Source of the DNA: an uncultured Saprospiraceae bacterium
Lineage (GTDB): Bacteria > Bacteroidota > Bacteroidia > Chitinophagales > Saprospiraceae
Length of the DNA stretch: 18,086 nucleotides
Assembly (NCBI GenBank): GCA_937894165.1
Contig: CALCSX010000026.1
Coordinates: 1 to 18,086 of the forward strand
Direction: 5' to 3'
Shown here: one piece after another, positions 8,087 through 15,679 of the stretch
Position numbering within the stretch: position 1 is the stretch's first letter
How the letters are laid out: each line of letters opens with the position of its first letter
Notes under the pieces: generated by a model
What the model saw: the letters and a program-made list of their open reading frames with translations, nothing else
What the model was told of the DNA's origin: nothing
Database searches by the model: none
Made by a program: the position numbers and the translations under genes

Positions 8087-8599
8087 TTAGTTAAGCTTAA
8101 TATCCTTTACTAAGCTGGTTACCAATTCTTTTTGTGCAGATTTATCACTCAATTCTTTTCTAAGAATTTGCTCAGAAATATCAATAGCGAAAGAAGCTAC
8201 TTGATTTTTCATATCTTCCAAAGCTGCTCTCTTTTGTGATTCGATCTCCACTCTGGCCTGCTGCGCAATTTTATTCGCTTCTTCTTTGGCCTTCTCCTTA
8301 CTTTCACGAATCATTTTATCGCTGATTTCCTTCGCTTCTGACAAAATCCTTGTCTTCTCAGCTCTAGCTTCTTGCAATAATTTCTCGTTCTCAGATTTAA
8401 GATTGGAAAGCTCAGCTTTAGCTACTTCAGCAGCATTTAGCGCATCCTGAATATCATTCTCTCTGGTCTTTAATGCATTTGCTATAGGCTTGAATGCCAT
8501 TTTGCCGACCACTATCCAAAGTGTTATAAACACCAATGAAGTCCAAAAAATTAGACCCGGATCCGGTTTTATTACGTCGAAAGATGCTAAAATCAACAT
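8087..8599 (-). CDS. atpF: F1Fo ATP synthase subunit b
   Basis: A 170-residue b subunit forming the peripheral stalk. One N-terminal membrane helix (about residues 13-32, LIFWTSLVFITLWIVVGKM) is followed by the conserved basic turn MAFKPIANAL and a long Ala/Glu/Lys-rich helix through to the C-terminus, as expected for the dimeric stator. The frame continues 25 codons upstream to 8674, but I take the ATG at 8599: the family begins a few residues before the membrane helix, the result is the normal length, and the extra stretch would add an unsupported polar extension reaching almost to the atpE stop. With this start the gap to atpE is about 94 bases. Confidence 0.95.
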   Translation of the reverse strand: MLILASFDVIKPDPGLIFWTSLVFITLWIVVGKMAFKPIANALKTRENDIQDALNAAEVAKAELSNLKSENEKLLQEARAEKTRILSEAKEISDKMIRESKEKAKEEANKIAQQARVEIESQKRAALEDMKNQVASFAIDISEQILRKELSDKSAQKELVTSLVKDIKLN

Positions 8600-8693
8600 A
8601 TTATTTTGATTTAAATGATTTAATACTTTGAAATCAGTCCCGGACAACCAACCGTTGCCCGGGTTCTGATACATCTAAAATTTCCTTGGTTGA

Positions 8694-8891
8694 TTAGCTA
8701 CTCAATAGAGCAACAACAACTGCGAAAAGAGCAACCGCCTCAACGAATGCTGCAATGATCAACATAGCAGTTCGGATATCACCCACAGCTTCAGGCTGTC
8801 TAGCGATAGATTCCAAACCCTTAGCTCCGATCATCCCGATTCCGATTCCTGCTCCTACTGCTGCGATACCAGCTCCAATTGCACTGTACAT
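8694..8891 (-). CDS. atpE: F1Fo ATP synthase subunit c
   Basis: A 65-residue c subunit, the proteolipid that forms the rotor ring. It is a helical hairpin: helix 1 carries the Gly-rich GAGIGIGMIGAKG packing motif, the cytoplasmic loop is R31-Q-P33, and helix 2 carries the ion-binding carboxylate E51 in AAFVEAVALF. The residue after E51 is Ala and no Gln is found at the helix-1 position used in sodium rings, so the ring should carry protons (inference). It is a little shorter than the usual 70-80 residues, missing only a few residues at the N-terminus. Confidence 0.97.
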   Translation of the reverse strand: MYSAIGAGIAAVGAGIGIGMIGAKGLESIARQPEAVGDIRTAMLIIAAFVEAVALFAVVVALLSS

Positions 8892-8924
8892 AGTTAATGT
8901 ATTTAAAAATGATTAAATAATATC

Positions 8925-10118
8925 TTAATGATGCGCCTCTTCGGTGGCAGCGCCTATATAGGATGCTGTCAAAATCGTAAAGATAAACGCTTGTATTAGT
9001 CCTACAATTACTTCAATAATATTCATGAAGGCTGCAAATGGTATTCCTAGTGCTATACCTCCTATTGATCCACCCACATTCTGCCCCGCATTTCCAAATA
9101 CGAATATTAAACCGATCAAACTCAATATGATAATGTGACCTGCCGTAATGTTTGCAAACAAACGTATCATCAAGGAAATCGGCTTTGTGAATAATCCAAT
9201 GATTTCTATCGGTGCTAAGAATATTTTAATTGGAATCGGAACGCCCGGCATCCAAAAAATATGCCCCCAGTATGTCTTATTGCCATTCAAATTAGTCACA
9301 ATAAATGTGATCACTGCCAATGTCAATGTTACACTTATATTTCCTGTCACATTGGCACTACCCGGAAAGAATGGAATTAAACCCATTATATTTACAAACC
9401 AGATAAAGAAAAACATTGTCAATAATAATGGCGTGAATTTCAACCAACGATCTCCCAGCAAAGGCTTACAAACATCGTCAATTATAAAGACGATTATCGG
9501 CTCAAAAAATGATTGCTTGCCCTTTGGTGCTAATCCTACTCTTTGTTTGTAAGATCTCGCAATACTTAGAAATAACCATACCATAAGTATCATTACCAAT
9601 AAAAGCGTAAATACATTCTTAGTAATAGAAAAATCCCAAAAGGACGTTGCTCCTAATAGGGTCGTTGGATATTCAACATCATATCTTTGTCCATTGGACA
9701 TAATATAATACTGCTCTACACCATCCGTTTTTTCAAAATGTACATGGTCAATATCTTGTTTGCCCATAGGAAAAGAGCCATCGGAAATTCTTCTTACATC
9801 TCCATGATAGGTTACATACCTGTTGTAGGCATAATGACCATGATCGAAAATGTTAGACATAAAGACTTCAAGCCCATTGTCCTCAGAATACAAAATACAT
9901 GGTAGTGGAATAGAAAAATGACCGAATAGATGAAATTCATTCGCGTCATTGATGTGATTCAAAATAAGAGACTTAACATCATACTTATCTCCATCCGGTG
10001 CTTCTACAACATCATGTTCGTCAGCACTCATAGATAAAGACTCCTCTAAATCATTTTGCGCATTTAATACAAAAATACTTAATACAAAAATAAAGAGGTA
10101 AATAGCTATGTTCTTCAT
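8925..10118 (-). CDS. atpB: F1Fo ATP synthase subunit a, with long periplasmic N-terminal extension
   Basis: A 397-residue subunit a, the stator half-channel protein that passes protons to the c-ring. The core is the last about 230 residues with several membrane helices; the essential arginine is R319 in SLMIRLFANITAGH, and the final helix pair contains IEVIVGLIQAFIFTILTASYI. The N-terminus is unusual against E. coli (271 residues): a signal peptide (MKNIAIYLFIFVLSIFVLNAQ) and about 140 further residues before the first core helix, with clustered histidines (about residues 67-72, 92-95, 104, 123-125). Signal-bearing, extended AtpB is a known Bacteroidota trait and agrees with this subunit's periplasmic N-terminus. 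It is the first gene of the operon, with a promoter about 90 bases upstream. Confidence 0.97.
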   Translation of the reverse strand: MKNIAIYLFIFVLSIFVLNAQNDLEESLSMSADEHDVVEAPDGDKYDVKSLILNHINDANEFHLFGHFSIPLPCILYSEDNGLEVFMSNIFDHGHYAYNRYVTYHGDVRRISDGSFPMGKQDIDHVHFEKTDGVEQYYIMSNGQRYDVEYPTTLLGATSFWDFSITKNVFTLLLVMILMVWLFLSIARSYKQRVGLAPKGKQSFFEPIIVFIIDDVCKPLLGDRWLKFTPLLLTMFFFIWFVNIMGLIPFFPGSANVTGNISVTLTLAVITFIVTNLNGNKTYWGHIFWMPGVPIPIKIFLAPIEIIGLFTKPISLMIRLFANITAGHIIILSLIGLIFVFGNAGQNVGGSIGGIALGIPFAAFMNIIEVIVGLIQAFIFTILTASYIGAATEEAHH

Positions 10119-10204
10119 ATAAATCTAAATGTATTTTTGCCAAAGAAGTCTCATTCGTCATCTGCTTGAAAGCTTAAAACTGAATTGATCCCTCAAAACC
10201 ACCG

Positions 10205-10229
10205 CAAAGGTACATATTCATCAAATATA
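10205..10229 (-). promoter_or_regulatory. Promoter of the ATP synthase operon
   Basis: Read on the - strand, TACCTTTG (10212 down to 10205) is an exact -7 element, and a second exact match TATATTTG lies 17 bases upstream (10229 to 10222). The -33 position shows only a T-rich match. Initiation near 10198 would leave an untranslated leader of about 80 bases before the atpB ATG. Confidence 0.6.
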
Positions 10230-10545
10230 AAAAAAGAAATTTCCTATAATTTAGCACTTATTAGTGCACTTTAAAAAACCCCGATCTTTATATAGGAAAA
10301 AAACTATAATTTATAGAATTAGATTCTTTCCGATAAAAATTCTGCCAAACTTACTTATCTCTATTCCTGAACTATCAGAATAAAAGATTTAAAAATAATT
10401 TTGAATAATTCTTAACGCTAAATCATTCAAGTTGAAGCACCTAAACTTCAGGGTTCAAAAAAATACTCCTCATTTCATATCAAAATAAAATTGGGAGATT
10501 CTCATGGAGGAAGACAAATTAACCAAATAGAATAAAATCCACTCA
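10230..10545 (-). other. Intergenic stretch with no gene recognised
   Basis: This is AT-rich sequence between the rny terminator and the atp promoter. I see no coding frame of useful length on either strand; in particular there is no atpI or atpZ-like membrane protein, which often precedes atpB. No tRNA or strong hairpin was recognised. Confidence 0.5.
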
Positions 10546-10546
10546 T

Positions 10547-10571
10547 AAAAAAAGGGGATTAAATATCCCCT
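10547..10571 (-). terminator. Rho-independent terminator after rny
   Basis: AGGGGAT (10553-10559) pairs with ATCCCCT (10565-10571) around a five-base loop. On the - strand it is followed by a run of seven T. It lies 18 bases beyond the rny stop and closes the zapA-rny transcript. On the + strand it is followed by CTTTTATTTT, so it could act in both directions. Confidence 0.88.
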
Positions 10572-10588
10572 CTTTTATTTTAAATTTC

Positions 10589-12250
10589 CTATCTGGCAAA
10601 TGAGGTTGCCCGTTTCTCTCTGATCACAGTCACTTTTATTTGACCGGGATACTGCATTTCGTCTTGAATCCTTTGAGATATCATGAATGACAAATCATCT
10701 GCATATTGATCAGAAACTTTTTCACTTTCTACAATGACCCGTAATTCTCTTCCGGCCTGCATAGCATATACCTTTTGAACGCCCTCATAAGTCAGTGCCA
10801 AATCTTCCAATTCACCAATTCTCTTGAGGTAGGATTCCAATATTTCTCTTCTCGCTCCCGGTCTCGCTCCTGAAATAGCATCACATGCCTGGACTATCGG
10901 AGAAATGATATTATTCATTTCAATTTCATCGTGGTGAGCACCGATTGCATTTACAACAGATGGATGTTCATTCACTTTCTCTGCTAACTTCATACCCAAA
11001 ATAGCGTGGCTCAATTCTGTTTCCTCCTCTGCTACCTTTCCAATATCATGAAGAAGTCCTGCCCTCTTCGCCATCTTGATCTGCTTGCTATTTAAGCCTA
11101 ATTCCGCTGCCATAATGGCACAAAGGTTTGCAGTCTCCTTGGAGTGCTTCAGAAGATTCTGACCATAAGAAGATCGGAATCTCATTCGACCTACCATTTT
11201 TACCAGCGCAGGATCAAGACCATGAATATCTAATTCAATTACTGTTCTTTCTCCAATTTCAATTATTTTTTCATCCAACTGCTTTCTGGTCTTTTCTACG
11301 ACTTCTTCAATCCTTGCAGGGTGAATTCTACCGTCAGCTACCAGTTTTTTCAGTGAAAGCCTGGCTATTTCTCTTCTAATAGGATCAAAAGATGAAATTA
11401 CGATTGCTTCTGGCGTGTCATCCACAACAAACTCTGCACCGGTAGCTGCCTCCAATGCTCTTATATTCCTTCCTTCTCGACCGATAATCTGTCCTTTGAT
11501 ATCATCTGATTCAAGATTAAATACAGAAACCGTATTTTCAATCGTGTACTCAGCGCACATTCTTTGAATGGACTGGATCACTATTTTCTTGGCTTCCTTA
11601 TTAGCGTTTAACTTAGCTGTTTCGATGGTATTTTTAGTTAGCGCCATTGCATCCAATTCTGCTTTGCCTTTAACGGCTTCGAGAAGCAATTCTTTAGCCT
11701 CAGATTCGCTCATTCTGGCCAATTTTTCAAGGGTTTTGATCCTTTCATCATTGGCAGCATCTAATTCCGATTTCTTTTTCTCAACAATTTTAATCTGCTT
11801 TTCGAGATTTTCTTTGATTAAAACTATCTCTGATTCTTTGGCTTGTAGATTCTCTTCCTTATCCGTGTAACTCTGCATTTTTGCTTGTAAATCCTTCTCT
11901 TTTGCAGCAACTTCCAGTTCACGTTCCTTAATAGAAATCTTATACTGATTTTTCTCCTCTTCAAAGGAAGACCTTAATTCATTGTAACGATCTTTAGCTT
12001 CTTGGATTTTTTTCTGCTTGATCTGCTCGTGCTTATGTTCAGCTCTAGCAACAACCTTTTCTGCTTTATTTTCAGCTTCATCTACGATTCTTTTAGCAGA
12101 AAGCTTAGCTTCTGCAAGCGCGAGATCAGATTTTTTGTTGATATCTTCAATAGCCGCATGATTTGATTTTTTTAAGGTTACTCGCATCACAAGATACCCT
12201 ACGATTAGCCCTAGAACGAGCCCGACTATTCCATAAATTCCTATCTCCAT
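10589..12250 (-). CDS. rny: Ribonuclease Y
   Basis: A 553-residue membrane-anchored endoribonuclease that starts mRNA turnover. Order of parts: an N-terminal membrane helix (about residues 3-23, Gly/Val/Leu-rich), a long charged coiled coil (about 30-200), a KH RNA-binding domain (about 235-300, with IIGREGRN as the GxxG loop), then an HD phosphohydrolase domain whose metal-binding pair is H401-D402 in LLHDIGK. The C-terminal tail ends in the usual YPGQIKVTVIRE(K)R pattern. It is slightly longer than the Bacillus protein (520), the extra being in the coiled coil. It lies 73 bases after zapA with no exact -7 element in the gap, so it is probably cotranscribed with zapA. Confidence 0.98.
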   Translation of the reverse strand: MEIGIYGIVGLVLGLIVGYLVMRVTLKKSNHAAIEDINKKSDLALAEAKLSAKRIVDEAENKAEKVVARAEHKHEQIKQKKIQEAKDRYNELRSSFEEEKNQYKISIKERELEVAAKEKDLQAKMQSYTDKEENLQAKESEIVLIKENLEKQIKIVEKKKSELDAANDERIKTLEKLARMSESEAKELLLEAVKGKAELDAMALTKNTIETAKLNANKEAKKIVIQSIQRMCAEYTIENTVSVFNLESDDIKGQIIGREGRNIRALEAATGAEFVVDDTPEAIVISSFDPIRREIARLSLKKLVADGRIHPARIEEVVEKTRKQLDEKIIEIGERTVIELDIHGLDPALVKMVGRMRFRSSYGQNLLKHSKETANLCAIMAAELGLNSKQIKMAKRAGLLHDIGKVAEEETELSHAILGMKLAEKVNEHPSVVNAIGAHHDEIEMNNIISPIVQACDAISGARPGARREILESYLKRIGELEDLALTYEGVQKVYAMQAGRELRVIVESEKVSDQYADDLSFMISQRIQDEMQYPGQIKVTVIREKRATSFAR

Positions 12251-12323
12251 TTTTTCATATTTTATATATTTAGAATAATAATTGCCTTATTTACTCCATA
12301 TATATAAACTACAAAAATGAGTC

Positions 12324-12623
12324 CTAACCTAATACAGAATCCAAATACGTATTGAGACCTATAATCTTATCAGAGATTTCTTTTTCAACTTCAGGATCAG
12401 AGAATGTCTTCTTATGAGACTCTACTGCATAAGTCAAAAGTGCCATTGATAGACAATCTTGCTTATCCCTGTTCTTGTAAGTTAATTGAAATTCCTTGAT
12501 TTTATCGTTAATTTCCTCTACTACTCCTCTAATAGCAACTTCATCCTCAGATTTAATCCGAAGAGGATATGATCGACCTGCGATCATAACATTTATATTT
12601 TTGCTATTTGGTACGTCATTCAT
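12324..12623 (-). CDS. zapA: Cell division protein ZapA
   Basis: A 99-residue ZapA, which binds and crosslinks FtsZ filaments at the division ring. The N-terminal globular part has the family pattern INVMIAGRSYPLRI, then a helix starting EVAIRGVVEEINDKI, and a C-terminal coiled coil including DCLSMALLTYAVE. I place the start at the ATG at 12623: it begins 2 bases after the stop of the preceding gene, whereas the upstream ATG at 12653 would add ten residues before the family's normal start and overlap that gene by 28 bases. Tight spacing to the upstream coiled-coil gene suggests translational coupling. Confidence 0.9.
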   Translation of the reverse strand: MNDVPNSKNINVMIAGRSYPLRIKSEDEVAIRGVVEEINDKIKEFQLTYKNRDKQDCLSMALLTYAVESHKKTFSDPEVEKEISDKIIGLNTYLDSVLG

Positions 12624-12625
12624 AT

Positions 12626-12949
12626 TCACAATGTTTGAGCCAATTCGATACATTTTTCAATGTCTGCGATATATTGATCTATCTCCTTGCGTATTCTGTT
12701 GATATCTAAATTAGTCCCCTCACCGGATTGTACAGCATTGTCTGCTTCCAATATGCCCGTTGGCGGGTGCACTTCATTTTGTGGCTTATTATATATGTTG
12801 ATTTTATTGTCTGTTGAATCTAAATGCTGTCTTAATTTAATATTTTCTTCAATTAACATCATGTTCTCGCGCTTCAGATATTCATGCTGCTGCGCAAGTT
12901 TCCTCAATTTGAGTTCTATCGATCCTAATTTGTTTATTAAAGTTTGCAT
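12626..12949 (-). CDS. Small coiled-coil protein, candidate ZapB-like partner of ZapA
   Basis: A 107-residue cytoplasmic protein without signal or membrane segment. Residues about 1-45 form a clear heptad-like coiled coil (leucine/isoleucine-spaced, charged: LINKLGSIELKLRKLAQQ, then ENMMLIEENIKLRQHL). A Pro/Asn/Gly-rich linker covers about 50-80, and a short C-terminal helix (about 84-107) ends in ELAQTL. The ATG at 12949 is preferred to the adjacent GTG at 12952. Between pheT and zapA, Bacteroidota commonly carry a small coiled-coil gene of this type. By position and form it could be a functional analogue of ZapB, the coiled-coil partner of ZapA in E. coli, but I see no sequence similarity that proves this, so no symbol is given. 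It overlaps no neighbour; zapA follows after 2 bases. Confidence 0.8.
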   Translation of the reverse strand: MQTLINKLGSIELKLRKLAQQHEYLKRENMMLIEENIKLRQHLDSTDNKINIYNKPQNEVHPPTGILEADNAVQSGEGTNLDINRIRKEIDQYIADIEKCIELAQTL

Positions 12950-12954
12950 CACGC

Positions 12955-12962
12955 CAAAGATA
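12955..12962 (-). promoter_or_regulatory. Promoter -7 element before the coiled-coil/zapA/rny genes
   Basis: On the - strand, TATCTTTG (12962 down to 12955) matches TAnnTTTG exactly. There is no good TTTG at the -33 spacing, only T-rich sequence. The ATG at 12949 begins five bases after the element, so initiation at the usual distance would give a leaderless or nearly leaderless message. Confidence 0.5.
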
Positions 12963-12994
12963 CAGTTATTTGAGCAAAAAAAATATTTTGTTAA

Positions 12995-15433
12995 TTAATT
13001 TCTTATTTCAGCTGAAAGCCGCTTCGATAATTGTTCTCGTATTTTAGTTGTTAAACCTTCTATCTCTTTATCCGTAAGCGTTTTGGTCTGATCCTCAAAT
13101 CCCACACTTATCGCATAACTCTTTTTCCCGTCTCCCACATTTTTGTCATCTCTGTAAATATCGAAAAGTGTACATGATTTCGCAAATGGCTTTCCGGAGT
13201 TCAGAACTATTTTTTCTATTTCTTCAAATTTTGTCGTTTCTTCAATAACAAGGGCAAAGTCCCTATAAACACTTGGATACTTCCCTACTTCAGTAATAGT
13301 CTGACTGCTTTTCTTTAAAATTTTAAATATATTATCCCAATGAATCAATCCTACAAACACCTCATCTTTAATGCCGAAATATTTAAGTAATTTATTATTT
13401 ACACTACCTAAGGAAATGATTTCTATTGGTCCTAAGCCCCATCTTTGTCCAAACATAAAGGCATCATTATTAATATCACTAACCTGATATTTTTCTATCC
13501 CTAAAGCACTTAGGACATTATTTAAAGACGACTTAAGATCAAAAAAATCATATTTTCCATTATATTCTTTTCTCCAATGATCGGGATTTTTCTTGCCCCA
13601 CATCGTCAAGGCAAGTTGCTGGATTTCCTCATATTTGTCTCCGGATTTTAAATATTTCTTACCGAATTCAAAGAATTTTGCACCTTTTTGCTGTCTATTT
13701 TGATTGTACTGAAGGTTTTCAAGAACGGAAAATAGCATGCTAGGTCTGAGAATATCTAAATGTGTATTTGAAGTATTGTTGACATATACCAACTCATCCT
13801 CACTTGGAAAACCTAAATCTTTAACATATTTTGACTGAGAAAATGAAAGTGACATTGCTTCCAAATATCCGCCACCATGAAGTAAGTCGGATATCTTATT
13901 TTTCAAGCCTAAATCAGTAAATAATTCAGGCGCAAGATTGGGAACTTGCATAAACTGCGGCAACTCCACTTTATTCAGACCAAAAATCCGCAACACCTCC
14001 TCAGCGACATCTGCCTGTCTCGTAACGTCTGTTTTATAGGTAGGCACAGCCAATTGCATCATAGGGAAATTCAACTGCTTAATCTCAAAATCAAGACAGG
14101 AAAACATATGAGTATATTCTGATTCAGTCATTTTTATACCCAGCAATTTATTGATTGAATCACATTCGATATCTATGAGGGATCTTTCAATTTTTTCTGG
14201 ATAAAAATCTTCCACCCCTGATGCAACTTCACCTCCTGCTAATTGCATTATCAAATCTGTTGCTCGAGCTAGTACGATTTGGCAAGCATTCGGGTCAGTC
14301 CCCTTTTCGAATGTTTTTGCAGCATCTGTTCTTAGATCATGTCTCATGGATGTTTTACGAATCCATTTAGGATCGAAATAGGCACATTCCAAAATAATAT
14401 CTACTGTATTGTCAGTAACTCCGGAAGTTTTCCCTCCATAAACACCGGCAAGGCACAAGCCATTGCCTTCGGCGTCAAGAATCATTAGATCAGAATCTGA
14501 TAACTCAACTTCTTGATTATCTAGTGTTACGAATTTACTTCCTTTAGATACAGTATCGACAACAATTTTATGGTCTTTAACTTTGCCGGCATCGAAGGCA
14601 TGTAGCGGATGGCCCATCTCATGTAGAACAAAATTAGTTACATCTACGACATTATTGATAGATTTTAAGCCAATACTATTTAATCTTTTTCGCAACCAAT
14701 CGGGAGAGGATTTAACTTCAATGCCCGAAATAAGCACAGCCGAGTATCGAGGGCAGGCATTTGAATTTTTTACATCTATATTTAATTTAGAGGCATTCGC
14801 AGATGTCAGAACTTTAGTTTCCGGAAGTTTCAAACCTCCATTTGAAATGCTATTGTATTGAAGGAAAGCCCCTAAATCCCGCGCTACACCAATATGAGAA
14901 TTTGCATCAGAGCGATTGGGAGTAAGTCCTATTTCAAAGACATAATCTGACTCTAATTTGAAATATTTGGCTGCAGCTTGGCCAACTTCCGCGTCCGGAT
15001 CGAGCACCAAGATTCCATCATGACCGCTTCCTAGACCTACTTCGTCTTCAGCACAAATCATTCCGGAAGATTCAATTCCTCTAATTTTAGCCTTCTTTAT
15101 TTGAAACGCATCACCTTGACTAGGATGAATTGTTGTGCCGGGTAATGCTACTACCACCTTTTGTTCGGGTGCAACATTGGGTGCTCCGCAAACTATTTGA
15201 TAAAGCTCCTCCGCTCCTACATCAACAAGTGTTACTTTGAGCTTATCCGCATTCTCATGAGGTATTGCGGAAACGACTTTCCCTATTACCAATCCCTTCA
15301 AACCTCCTGCTATGCTCTGCACTTCCTCTACACCTTCTACTTCCAGTCCAAGTTCAGTCAAATATTCGGATATCTGATCGACAGAAAGATCAATATCAAT
15401 ATATTCGCGCAGCCAACTAAGGGATATCTTCAT
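12995..15433 (-). CDS. pheT: Phenylalanine--tRNA ligase beta subunit
   Basis: An 812-residue beta subunit of the alpha2beta2 phenylalanyl-tRNA synthetase; it holds the editing site and binds the tRNA. Domain order: an N-terminal part with MKISLSWLREYIDIDLS, an EMAP/OB-like tRNA-binding domain (about 38-150, with NADKLKVTLVDVG and the CGAPNV motif), the B3/B4 editing domain (about 200-400, with CPRYSAVLI and GHPLHAFD), B5 (about 414-484), the catalytic-like core, and a C-terminal FDX-ACB anticodon-binding domain (about 715-812, with KYPSVYRDFALV). The start at 15433 is taken because the family opens with MKIS-x-x-W-L; the frame runs 41 codons further to 15556 but that stretch crosses a promoter and a hairpin. 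pheS is not here, so the subunits are encoded apart. Confidence 0.98.
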   Translation of the reverse strand: MKISLSWLREYIDIDLSVDQISEYLTELGLEVEGVEEVQSIAGGLKGLVIGKVVSAIPHENADKLKVTLVDVGAEELYQIVCGAPNVAPEQKVVVALPGTTIHPSQGDAFQIKKAKIRGIESSGMICAEDEVGLGSGHDGILVLDPDAEVGQAAAKYFKLESDYVFEIGLTPNRSDANSHIGVARDLGAFLQYNSISNGGLKLPETKVLTSANASKLNIDVKNSNACPRYSAVLISGIEVKSSPDWLRKRLNSIGLKSINNVVDVTNFVLHEMGHPLHAFDAGKVKDHKIVVDTVSKGSKFVTLDNQEVELSDSDLMILDAEGNGLCLAGVYGGKTSGVTDNTVDIILECAYFDPKWIRKTSMRHDLRTDAAKTFEKGTDPNACQIVLARATDLIMQLAGGEVASGVEDFYPEKIERSLIDIECDSINKLLGIKMTESEYTHMFSCLDFEIKQLNFPMMQLAVPTYKTDVTRQADVAEEVLRIFGLNKVELPQFMQVPNLAPELFTDLGLKNKISDLLHGGGYLEAMSLSFSQSKYVKDLGFPSEDELVYVNNTSNTHLDILRPSMLFSVLENLQYNQNRQQKGAKFFEFGKKYLKSGDKYEEIQQLALTMWGKKNPDHWRKEYNGKYDFFDLKSSLNNVLSALGIEKYQVSDINNDAFMFGQRWGLGPIEIISLGSVNNKLLKYFGIKDEVFVGLIHWDNIFKILKKSSQTITEVGKYPSVYRDFALVIEETTKFEEIEKIVLNSGKPFAKSCTLFDIYRDDKNVGDGKKSYAISVGFEDQTKTLTDKEIEGLTTKIREQLSKRLSAEIRN

Positions 15434-15453
15434 AAAAGCAATTTTTTGAAAGG

Positions 15454-15461
15454 CAAATATA
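15454..15461 (-). promoter_or_regulatory. Promoter -7 element for pheT
   Basis: On the - strand, TATATTTG (15461 down to 15454) is an exact TAnnTTTG match placed 20 bases before the pheT ATG, predicting a leader of about 14 bases. No TTTG is found at the -33 spacing. Confidence 0.5.
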
Positions 15462-15480
15462 CAAATATGAAGTAAAATTA

Positions 15481-15513
15481 TAGGAGGCTCTGTATTTAAA
15501 TTAAATACTCCTA
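15481..15513. repeat. Inverted repeat upstream of the pheT promoter
   Basis: TAGGAG (15481-15486) pairs with CTCCTA (15508-15513), and inside it GTATTTAA (15492-15499) pairs with TTAAATAC (15501-15508) around one base. The two parts cannot both use base 15508, and an unpaired GCTCT interrupts one side. It lies just past the terminator at 15532-15565, so it may be a backup terminator or a protein-binding site. It has no strong T-run. Confidence 0.4.
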
Positions 15514-15531
15514 AAAAGAATATGATTTTCA

Positions 15532-15565
15532 TAAAAAAGGAATTGAATGCAAGCACTCAATTCCT
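15532..15565 (-). terminator. Rho-independent terminator with CUUG tetraloop
   Basis: AGGAATTGA (15538-15546) pairs with TCAATTCCT (15557-15565). On the - strand three more pairs close the stem (G-U, U-A, G-C), giving 12 bp capped by a CUUG tetraloop and followed by a T-run of about six. The extra pairs include a G-U wobble that exists only in the minus-strand RNA. It lies about 300 bases beyond the GLPGLI stop, so it ends either a long 3' tail of that operon or a separate small RNA. Confidence 0.88.
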
Positions 15566-15665
15566 GATTCCCCCATAATGAATATCACCGATTGTATTTC
15601 TACAACAAATGATATCAGATCTTTATGTAAACGTTACCCACTTTACTATAGCACGTTTTCTACAC
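15533..15665 (-). ncRNA. Candidate small structured RNA, about 130 nt
   Basis: The minus strand here has a -7 element, three consecutive stem-loops and a strong terminator, but no convincing frame. Stem 1 pairs the two sides at 15653-15658 and 15629-15634 (AAACGT/ACGTTT, 18-base loop). Stem 2 spans 15582-15615: as minus-strand RNA, 14 of 15 positions pair (three as G-U) and the loop is GAAA, a GNRA tetraloop; on the + strand the same bases leave four mismatches and a UUUC loop. Stem 3 is the terminator with a CUUG loop. The strand-specific wobbles and both tetraloops favour the minus strand. It does not resemble any RNA family I can name. The alternative is a structured 3' end of the GLPGLI transcript. 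Confidence 0.45.
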
Positions 15666-15671
15666 TTTTAT

Positions 15672-15679
15672 CAAATATA
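15672..15679 (-). promoter_or_regulatory. Candidate -7 element for the small RNA
   Basis: On the - strand, TATATTTG (15679 down to 15672) matches TAnnTTTG exactly, predicting initiation near 15665. No TTTG is seen at the -33 position and the surroundings are AT-rich, so a chance match is possible. Confidence 0.4.

Noticed and set aside
8600..8674. Longer N-terminus for atpF
   Set aside because: The added 25 residues are polar and not part of the family; the downstream ATG gives the normal start before the membrane helix.
9148..9552. Open frame of 134 residues on the + strand
   Set aside because: It is antisense to the conserved core of atpB, including the essential arginine region; it has no family features.
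15434..15556. Longer N-terminus for pheT
   Set aside because: It crosses the -7 element and the inverted repeat, and the PheT family starts at the MKIS motif.
15533..15665. 6S RNA or a phenylalanine leader/attenuator for pheT
   Set aside because: The structure is three local hairpins rather than one long rod with a central bubble, there is no Phe-rich leader peptide, and the element ends in a terminator before the pheT promoter.
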